Notes under the pieces: generated by a model
What the model was told of the DNA's origin: nothing
Databases searched by the model: none
The model's input: the letters and a program-made list of their open reading frames with translations, nothing else
Made by a program: the position numbers and the translations under genes
Assembly (NCBI RefSeq): GCF_005281345.1
Contig: NZ_SZXJ01000027.1
Location: 209,170 to 273,169 of the forward strand
Length of the DNA stretch: 64,000 bases
DNA from: Citrobacter sp. wls619
GTDB lineage: Bacteria; Pseudomonadota; Gammaproteobacteria; Enterobacterales; Enterobacteriaceae
Direction: 5' to 3'
Shown: positions 58,074 to 64,000 of the stretch, one piece after another
Layout: each line of letters opens with the position of its first letter
How positions within the stretch are numbered: position 1 is the stretch's first letter

Positions 58074-58476
58074 GTCATTAATTCTCCATCTCTGCAGGTG
58101 CTTATAATTATAAATGTATTAAAGAATGTAAAAAATAACAGATCTTTCGGTATTTCCGATCTGATTTTACGTAATTTTACGGCATGGACCATTTTTTGCA
58201 TCAAAGCGAACAAAATGGTGTGTCTTGTTTAGAGAGCATTTAAATAACAAGATGTTAGGTTTCTGAATCAATCAAAATATCACACGATGGTATGCTAACG
58301 GTCGCGCCATACCGGGACATAAAAAGAGGATATAAAGTGCCGTTGAGCCTTTGTTGCCTTGCATGCAGTCGGTGAATTGCCTATTGTCCTGGTATTGGTT
58401 TCAAAATGAGCAGTAAAAAAGCCTGGAAGGCGTCAAAAAAGTTGTCGCAGGGAAGTTGCAGTGGCGGAGGTGTAAG
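58074..58476. other. chaA-chaC intergenic; chaB absent
   Basis: 403 bp in which E. coli carries chaB (76 codons). A Shine-Dalgarno-like AAAGAGGATATAAA followed by GTGCCG at about 58325-58342 resembles the start of chaB. The following codons do not encode ChaB and soon hit stops. No ldr-type toxin gene or other gene was seen. Promoters of chaA and chaC must lie here. Confidence 0.6.
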
Positions 58477-59172
58477 GTGTTAACGCGTGATTTTTTATTG
58501 AATGCTGACTGTAAGACGGCATTTGGTGATATTGAAGAATCACTACTCTGGTCGGCGGAACAACGGGCAGCCTCACTGGCCGCCACGCTTGCCTGCCGTC
58601 CAGATGATGGACCGGTGTGGATCTTTGGTTATGGATCGTTGATGTGGAACCCGGCGTTAGAGTTTGAAGAGTCCTGTACCGGGACGTTAGTCGGCTGGCA
58701 TCGCGCATTTTGTTTACGCCTGACGGCAGGGCGAGGAACGGCGTGTCAGCCGGGACGCATGTTGGCCCTGAAAGAGGGGGGGCGTACTACGGGTGTGGCA
58801 TACCGTTTACCGGATGCATCACTGGAGCAAGAGCTGTCCCTGCTGTGGAAGCGTGAAATGATCACGGGTTGCTACCTGCCAACCTGGTGTCAGCTCACGC
58901 TGGATGATGGCCGAACGGTGAGTGCGCTGGTCTTTATTATGGATCCGCGACATCCATTGTTTGAGTCCGATACCCGTGCTCAGGTTATCGCGCCGCTTAT
59001 TGCTTCTGCCAGTGGGCCATTGGGAACCAACGCGCAATATCTGTTCTCGCTGGAACAGGAATTGGTGAAGTTGGGGATGCAGGATGACTGTCTTAACGAT
59101 TTGGTGATTACGGTCAAAAGATTGTTGGGAGAGAACCTGCCGGAAGGCGTCATGCGACCCGGATTTGCCTAA
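58477..59172 (+). CDS. chaC: ChaC, glutathione-specific gamma-glutamylcyclotransferase
   Basis: A 231-residue enzyme that degrades glutathione to 5-oxoproline and Cys-Gly. The substrate loop VWIFGYGSLMWNP is typical. Start is GTG with GGAGG six bases upstream; the protein begins VLTRDFLLNADCKTAFG, aligned with E. coli. It normally follows chaB. Confidence 0.95.
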   Translation: MLTRDFLLNADCKTAFGDIEESLLWSAEQRAASLAATLACRPDDGPVWIFGYGSLMWNPALEFEESCTGTLVGWHRAFCLRLTAGRGTACQPGRMLALKEGGRTTGVAYRLPDASLEQELSLLWKREMITGCYLPTWCQLTLDDGRTVSALVFIMDPRHPLFESDTRAQVIAPLIASASGPLGTNAQYLFSLEQELVKLGMQDDCLNDLVITVKRLLGENLPEGVMRPGFA

Positions 59173-59195
59173 GCGTTGCCGGGTTATCTGTTGTG

Positions 59196-59224
59196 TGCCC
59201 GATAAGCGTAGCTGCTTTCGGGCA
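59196..59224. repeat. REP-like palindrome
   Basis: TGCCCGATAAGCG and GCTTTCGGGCA form a 29-base imperfect hairpin of the REP/BIME type, between the convergent chaC and DUF1883-like genes. Confidence 0.6.
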
Positions 59225-59232
59225 TTACATCA

Positions 59233-59478
59233 TCAGGCTGCAATATAACTGATTGAATGCTCCAGAGACTGGCTGTGGCTGTCGATCAGCACGTTCCAGA
59301 CGCCGGTATACGGTACGGTCAGCCATGCGTTATCACGATTCTGCACGCTCAAAATGTCGGTCTGCGTGTCTTTGACGTGATTTTTCTCGCTCATCAGATG
59401 GATGTGACAACGCTCCGAACAGCGTACCACCACCGTATCGCCACCAAATAATTTCAAACTTGCCTTCACTAATGCCAT
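59233..59478 (-). CDS. Small DUF1883-like protein
   Basis: An 81-residue protein: a compact all-beta pattern with VVVRCSERCHIHLMS and AWLTVPYTGVWNVLIDS, which resembles DUF1883 domains. No signal peptide or membrane helix. Function unknown. ATG at 59478 has GGGGTG upstream; the in-frame extension lacks similarity. E. coli K-12 has no gene here. Confidence 0.65.
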   Translation of the reverse strand: MALVKASLKLFGGDTVVVRCSERCHIHLMSEKNHVKDTQTDILSVQNRDNAWLTVPYTGVWNVLIDSHSQSLEHSISYIAA

Positions 59479-59741
59479 TTTACACCCCGTTCTTGAAAAC
59501 AACGTACTTTCTGTCGAAAGTGCTGCGTGATGTTGTTCACATTTCACTCATTGCATAACACCAAAGGGGAGGGGGCAGGATGCTGATTTTGATCAAAAAA
59601 TGGCATAACGATTAAACAAAAATGACAAAATCCCTTAAAAGGGTTGAAAGGGCGAGCTTACGTTTAACGAAACCGCGCCCATCTGAGATTAAATCGGGAA
59701 ATTTCCGGCACTTTCAGTACGCTTGTCTGAAAGGGTTGGCA

Positions 59742-60095
59742 TCAGAAGGTCAAAACCTTATCTGCTGCCAGCGTCCACTGAGCCAGTTCCACCAGCGTAC
59801 CGACTTCAACGCCATCAATTAGCGGCAGGGCGGTGATCCCGCGGCCATCGGTACAGGTTTTGCAGAGTTTTACCGGAACGTTTTGTGCTGTCAGGATTTC
59901 CAGCATTTGCTGAATATTATAACCTTCTGCGGGTTTCTGCCCGCGCAGCCCTGCAGTGACGGCATCCGACATTAAAAACAGACGCAGGTCGAGGCTGCCC
60001 TCCTGCTCGCGCAGAGCGATGGCCAGACGCAGACTGTTGAATAACGACTCGCTTCCATAGGCTGCACCGTTCGCGATGATCACTATCTTTTGCAT
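59742..60095 (-). CDS. ychN: YchN, DsrE-fold protein
   Basis: A 117-residue DsrE/F-like protein of known fold (hexameric in E. coli). Conserved VIIANGAAYGSESLFNSLRLA and a Cys pair in KLCKTCTDGRGI. Possible sulfur or redox role, not established. Divergent from ychO. Confidence 0.94.
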   Translation of the reverse strand: MQKIVIIANGAAYGSESLFNSLRLAIALREQEGSLDLRLFLMSDAVTAGLRGQKPAEGYNIQQMLEILTAQNVPVKLCKTCTDGRGITALPLIDGVEVGTLVELAQWTLAADKVLTF

Positions 60096-60318
60096 TTTGA
60101 CTCCTGTTGTCGAATGGGAGGGATAATTACCAGCGGCTATGTTACTCCGTGTTGTCTGCTGTGGAAAATGACGGAGGGGTAAATCGGTAAGTACCCCTTT
60201 TTTTCCGGGTCAGAATAGCCTGAAAACGGGGAAAAGGGCTGTAAATCAGGGCTGAAGGCGTTATGGTTTAGGTTAAGTACTACGCCATAATTTATTGATG
60301 TAAGAAACAACTGACGAT

Positions 60319-61704
60319 TTGAGCCGTTATTATCACGCTTTTTGTGCTGTATTCACACTCTTGCTGCTGGCAGGAGGTACTGCCAGTGCGCAGTCTTCCT
60401 TCATGCAGCGCGCTGAAAACCCTTTCGATAACAACAATGATGGCTTGCCAGACCTCGGTATGGCGCCAGAATCCCGCGCGGGCGAAAAACAGTTTGCTGA
60501 AGTGGTCAAAGCCTTTGGTGAAGCCAGCATGATCGATAACGGACTTGATACTGGCGAGCAAGCCAAACAGTTTGCATTTGGTCAGGTTCGCGACACGGTC
60601 AGTGAGCAGGTAAATCAACAGATTGAATCCTGGCTTTCTCCGTGGGGGAATGCCAGCGTTGGGCTGCAGGTGGATAATGAAGGCAGCTTTACCGGCAGTC
60701 GGGGAAGCTGGTTTATTCCGTGGCAGGATAATCAACGCTTTCTGACCTGGAGTCAGTTGGGGCTTACCCAACGTGACGAAGGGTTGGTGAGTAATGCGGG
60801 GATTGGACAACGCTGGGTACGCGACGGTTGGTTGCTGGGCTACAACACCTTTTACGATAACCTGCTGGATGAGAATCTGCCGCGCGGCGGGTTTGGCGCC
60901 GAGGCGTGGGGAGAGTATCTGCGGCTATCCGCCAACTACTACCAGCCGTTTTCCTCGTGGCAGAATCGTTCTTCAACACAGGAACAAAGGATGGCGCGGG
61001 GCTACGACCTTACCGCGTTGATGCGGCTACCCTTTTATGAGCATCTCAATACCAGCGTCAGCGTCGAGCAATATTTTGGCGATCGGGTAGACCTTTTCCA
61101 CTCGGGAACGGGCTACCGCAACCCGGTGGCGGTAAATCTGGGACTAAGCTATACGCCAGTGCCGTTGATTACGGTGACCGCGCAGCATAAACAGGGCGAA
61201 AGCGGGATAAGCCAGAATAATCTGGGATTGACCCTCAATTATCGTTTTGGCGTTCCGCTAAAAAAACAGTTAATGGTGAGTGAAGTCGCAAGCAGCCGAT
61301 CGCTGCACGGGAGTCGTTATGACGATCCTCAACGTAATAGCGTGCCAACGCTGGAGTATCGCCAGCGTAAAACCTTATCTGTATTTCTGACGACACCGCC
61401 GTGGGATCTGAAACCCGGCGAGACGGTAGCGCTGAAATTACAGGTGCGTAGTCAGTACGGCATTCGTCATCTGACATGGCAGGGAGACACGCAAGCATTG
61501 AGTTTAACGGCCGGGAGTCATCCTCGCAGAGCGCAAGGCTGGACGATTATTATGCCGAAGTGGGATAGCAGTGAAGGAGCAACCAACCGTTGGCGGCTGT
61601 CCGTCGTCGTGGAAGATGAGCAGGGCCAGCGTGTCTCTTCCAATGAGATCACGCTATCACTGACCGAACCGTTTAATACCGTTTCGGGAAATGATCCTCG
61701 CTAA
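60319..61704 (+). CDS. ychO: YchO, inverse-autotransporter (invasin/intimin-type) outer-membrane protein
   Basis: A 461-residue protein: signal peptide (to about residue 24), an intimin/invasin-type 12-strand beta-barrel domain (NASVGLQVDNEGSFTGSRGSWFIPW ... LGLTLNYRFGVPL) and one short C-terminal Ig-like segment, so there is almost no passenger. The start appears to be TTG (TTGAGCCGT, MSRYYH), aligned with the E. coli protein. Implicated in adhesion/biofilm in E. coli strains. Confidence 0.9.
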   Translation: MSRYYHAFCAVFTLLLLAGGTASAQSSFMQRAENPFDNNNDGLPDLGMAPESRAGEKQFAEVVKAFGEASMIDNGLDTGEQAKQFAFGQVRDTVSEQVNQQIESWLSPWGNASVGLQVDNEGSFTGSRGSWFIPWQDNQRFLTWSQLGLTQRDEGLVSNAGIGQRWVRDGWLLGYNTFYDNLLDENLPRGGFGAEAWGEYLRLSANYYQPFSSWQNRSSTQEQRMARGYDLTALMRLPFYEHLNTSVSVEQYFGDRVDLFHSGTGYRNPVAVNLGLSYTPVPLITVTAQHKQGESGISQNNLGLTLNYRFGVPLKKQLMVSEVASSRSLHGSRYDDPQRNSVPTLEYRQRKTLSVFLTTPPWDLKPGETVALKLQVRSQYGIRHLTWQGDTQALSLTAGSHPRRAQGWTIIMPKWDSSEGATNRWRLSVVVEDEQGQRVSSNEITLSLTEPFNTVSGNDPR

Positions 61705-61715
61705 TACTCGCGTTA

Positions 61716-62366
61716 TCAGAAGATGCGTTCCTGGTGCACCCATACCGCGGCTTCAACGCGTGATTTAAGCTTCATTTTCTTCAGCATATGCTTCACATGC
61801 ACTTTTACCGTGCTTTCGGTGATGTCGAGGCGGCGCGCAATCATCTTGTTAGGCAGCCCCTGGGCGATGAGCTTCAGAATATCGCGTTCACGCGGCGTCA
61901 ACTGAGTTACATCACGATCGGAGGTCGCACGGTTAGCGCGCAGGCTGGCGGCCAGAACCGGGGTTAAGGCTTCGCTCAGTACCATTTCGCCGGCGGCTGC
62001 CTGTTGCAACGCTTTCAGTAGATCTTCTGGCTCCATGTCTTTCAACAGATAGCCGTCAGCACCGCGTTTCAGGGCGGTCACTACGTCTTCTTCATGGTTG
62101 GAAACACTGAAAACGACGATGCGTCCGGACAGAGATTTCTCGCGTAGCTTATCAAGCGTTTCCAGGCCGTTCATACCCGGCATGTTGAGATCTAACAGGA
62201 TCAGATCGGGATCAAGGGATTCAGCCAGCTCGATACCCTGCTCGCCATTACTGGCTTCGCCGACCACGGTGATATCGGACGCCATGCTGACAAGCTGTTT
62301 TACACCGGTGCGCAGCATCGGATGATCGTCGATCAACAGGATGGTTGCCGGTTCCAGATTACTCAT
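61716..62366 (-). CDS. narL: NarL, nitrate/nitrite response regulator
   Basis: A 216-residue response regulator. Receiver domain with phospho-Asp in [11 protein letters not shown] (Asp59), LuxR-type helix-turn-helix [43 protein letters not shown]. It controls anaerobic respiration genes with NarX. The ATG at 62366 overlaps narX by eight bases. Confidence 0.98.
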   Translation of the reverse strand: MSNLEPATILLIDDHPMLRTGVKQLVSMASDITVVGEASNGEQGIELAESLDPDLILLDLNMPGMNGLETLDKLREKSLSGRIVVFSVSNHEEDVVTALKRGADGYLLKDMEPEDLLKALQQAAAGEMVLSEALTPVLAASLRANRATSDRDVTQLTPRERDILKLIAQGLPNKMIARRLDITESTVKVHVKHMLKKMKLKSRVEAAVWVHQERIF

Positions 62367-64000
62367 GGGTATCTCCTTGGACTTCTGTGAAGTTTGTTTC
62401 GGGAATAAAAGTGACAGCAACTTCGGTACCGCCTGTCTCGCGACGGCGTACACGGCAATCGCCGCGCAAGCTCTGCGCACGGTCGCGCATTATAATCATG
62501 CCGTAGTGGTTACTGCGTTCGGCGTTTTCCGGTACGCCGCAGCCGTTATCTTGCACGGTCAGTTTGACCTGTTTGCCATTTTGCACCACCGTCACGATTA
62601 CTTCATTGGCCTGAGAGTGTTTAAGTGCGTTACTCAGTGCCTCACGGGCAATCTGCAGCAGGTGGATCGCCTGATGTGAAGGGACCAGGCGCGGCGGCAG
62701 CTGATAATCCAGCTTCACCGTAAAACCAAAGCGAGCGCTGTATTCCTGGCAACTGGCTTCCAGCGCAGGCCGCAACCCAGGCTCAGTCAACTGCAAACGG
62801 AAGGTGGTCAACAATTCACGTAGCTGTGCCCAGGAGGCGTTCAGCTCGTTACGAATCTGACTTAGCAACTCACGACTGTTTTCCGGGAGCGCGTCGCCCT
62901 GCATCTGCAAACAGCTGACCTGCATCTTCATACAGGAGAGCGATTGTGCAATAGAATCATGGAGTTCGCGAGCAATGGTGGCACGCTCTTCCATCACGAT
63001 CAACTGCTGCTGACGTTCCTGGTGTCTGTCCAGCGCCAGTGTTGCGGTGAGTTGTTCAACCAGAGTATCGACCAGTTGCTGCTGATCGTGACTGAGATGA
63101 CGCCCGTACGGCAAGGTGGCGAGCAGAATACCGTACTGGGTATGCGCATCGGTCAGCCGCCATTTCAGCGTAGTGCCACCTTCAATGGCGGGCAGCGTGC
63201 CTCGTGGGCACAGATGACAACCTTTTTCATCGCAACTGGCATTCGACTGACAGGTAAATTCCTGATGATTATCTTCATCTTCCAGGTCATAAACCCGCAA
63301 CTCAATATCGTGCAGCAGCGTTAAATTTTGCAACCCATTGAGTACCGGTGAAAGCCGCTCACACAACGGTATTTGTGAGTGCAGACGGCGGTTGGCTTGC
63401 CACAGAAAAGAGAGGATCTGGTTTTTATGTTCCAGACCTGCCGTTTTTTCCTGCACCCGCTGTTCCAGTACGGCGTAACTTTCGGCCAGTTCTTCGGACA
63501 TATTGTTCAGCGCCGAACCCAGTGCCGCCATCTCATTACGTCCGCTGATATGCGCACGTTGCGTAAAATCACGCTGGCTGACGGCGCGCGCCATCGCCAG
63601 TAGTTGTTTCCATGGCTGCAACAGACGTACGCGCAGCCAGATAATCGTAAAGACCAACAGCAGAGCCATAAATACTGCCATCAGGCGATGCAGCATAACG
63701 ACGCGTTCAATACGCAACTCCGTGGTATGGTCAAAGGCGGTAACCAGCTTATCCAGTCCGGTCACAAAGCGTGAAACGTCGTCGGCCACCGCATTACCCG
63801 TTTGTGCATGTTTCAGCCCTGGTGCCAGTTCGGTGTGCCAGTAATCCTGCAATGCCTTTAACTGGGCCTGCTGGCCGTCGCGTTTTGCGGCGCGAGTCAG
63901 TTCAGGGCTAAACGCTGTTTGTTCCATTTCATCCAGCAGCGGTTGATCGCTGGCATCCAGCGGTACGGCAGCCAGCAAACGGTAGCTCTGCATACGTAGC
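62359..64000 (-). CDS. narX: NarX, nitrate/nitrite sensor kinase (5' end outside window)
   Basis: Partial: 546 or so C-terminal residues are present, and the first 50 or so (TM1 and most of the P-box) lie beyond 64000. The window begins inside [14 protein letters not shown]. Visible parts: periplasmic helices, TM2 ([22 protein letters not shown]), HAMP, a Cys-rich central module ([18 protein letters not shown]), the HPK7 phospho-His in [18 protein letters not shown] and ATPase box DNGCGVPE. It phosphorylates NarL. Confidence 0.97.
   Translation of the reverse strand, partial: LRMQSYRLLAAVPLDASDQPLLDEMEQTAFSPELTRAAKRDGQQAQLKALQDYWHTELAPGLKHAQTGNAVADDVSRFVTGLDKLVTAFDHTTELRIERVVMLHRLMAVFMALLLVFTIIWLRVRLLQPWKQLLAMARAVSQRDFTQRAHISGRNEMAALGSALNNMSEELAESYAVLEQRVQEKTAGLEHKNQILSFLWQANRRLHSQIPLCERLSPVLNGLQNLTLLHDIELRVYDLEDEDNHQEFTCQSNASCDEKGCHLCPRGTLPAIEGGTTLKWRLTDAHTQYGILLATLPYGRHLSHDQQQLVDTLVEQLTATLALDRHQERQQQLIVMEERATIARELHDSIAQSLSCMKMQVSCLQMQGDALPENSRELLSQIRNELNASWAQLRELLTTFRLQLTEPGLRPALEASCQEYSARFGFTVKLDYQLPPRLVPSHQAIHLLQIAREALSNALKHSQANEVIVTVVQNGKQVKLTVQDNGCGVPENAERSNHYGMIIMRDRAQSLRGDCRVRRRETGGTEVAVTFIPETNFTEVQGDTHE

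Noticed and set aside
58325-58480. Possible chaB remnant or small peptide gene before chaC
   Set aside because: Only a start-like signal is similar; the following codons do not match ChaB and the short frames have no support.

Overview
The window is chromosomal DNA of an enterobacterium, most likely Citrobacter or a close relative. The protein sequences are near-identical in style to the E. coli K-12 region treA-dhaMLK ... ychF-pth-ychH-dauA-prs-ispE-lolB-hemA-prfA-prmC-sirB2-sirB1-kdsA-chaA-chaC-ychN-ychO-narL-narX, and they keep that order. Accessory blocks interrupt this backbone at three junctions (dhaK|ychF, ychH|dauA, kdsA|chaA), and another block lies beyond treA. No rRNA, tRNA, insertion sequence, prophage or CRISPR array was seen. 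The genus is inferred from gene content only.

Region by region. (1) 1-175: two copies of a 70-bp repeat, cut by the window edge. (2) 289-6779: a six-gene minus-strand operon for a TonB-dependent receptor, a FecCD/BtuC-type ABC importer, ModD and a methyltransferase, preceded by a near-consensus ModE operator. It is probably a TonB-driven molybdenum (or tungsten) uptake system. (3) 6933-8645: treA, interrupted by one in-frame TGA. (4) 8818-11973: dhaKLM, without its usual activator gene dhaR nearby. (5) 12250-16259: a translationally coupled pair of membrane proteins, one with a HEPN-type RNRLAH motif; candidate defence or stress system. (6) 16656-17930: a second type of glutamate dehydrogenase. 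(7) 18253-22843: a compact Csu-like (archaic) chaperone-usher pilus. (8) 23165-33982: hutC-hutD and hutU, followed by a class III CoA-transferase, an acyl-CoA dehydrogenase, an NCS1 permease, ETF beta/alpha and ETF:quinone oxidoreductase. HutH, HutI and HutG are absent. The set fits oxidation of imidazole propionate to urocanate and on to imidazolone propionate.

(9) 34095-36442: ychF, pth, ychH. (10) 36489-43072: a striking minus-strand operon. A perfect FNR-type box and a cobalamin riboswitch precede a periplasmic-binding-protein ABC importer, then a pseudoazurin and a complete cytochrome bc1 complex (Rieske, cytochrome b, cytochrome c1). E. coli-type enterobacteria normally lack bc1. The layout suggests an anaerobic, quinol-to-periplasm electron pathway whose terminal acceptor is encoded elsewhere. 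(11) 43154-53774: an acetyltransferase gene, then the conserved dauA-prs-ispE-lolB and hemA-prfA-prmC-sirB2-sirB1-kdsA blocks. (12) 53821-56917: a bdcA/bdcR-like pair and an exported amidohydrolase, inserted between kdsA and chaA. (13) 56973-64000: chaA, chaC (chaB missing), a DUF1883-like gene, ychN, ychO, narL and the 3' part of narX, cut by the window end.

Three accessory blocks (2, 8, 10) look like complete, separately regulated metabolic or respiratory modules. All functional proposals for them are inference from domain content, gene order and visible regulatory sites.
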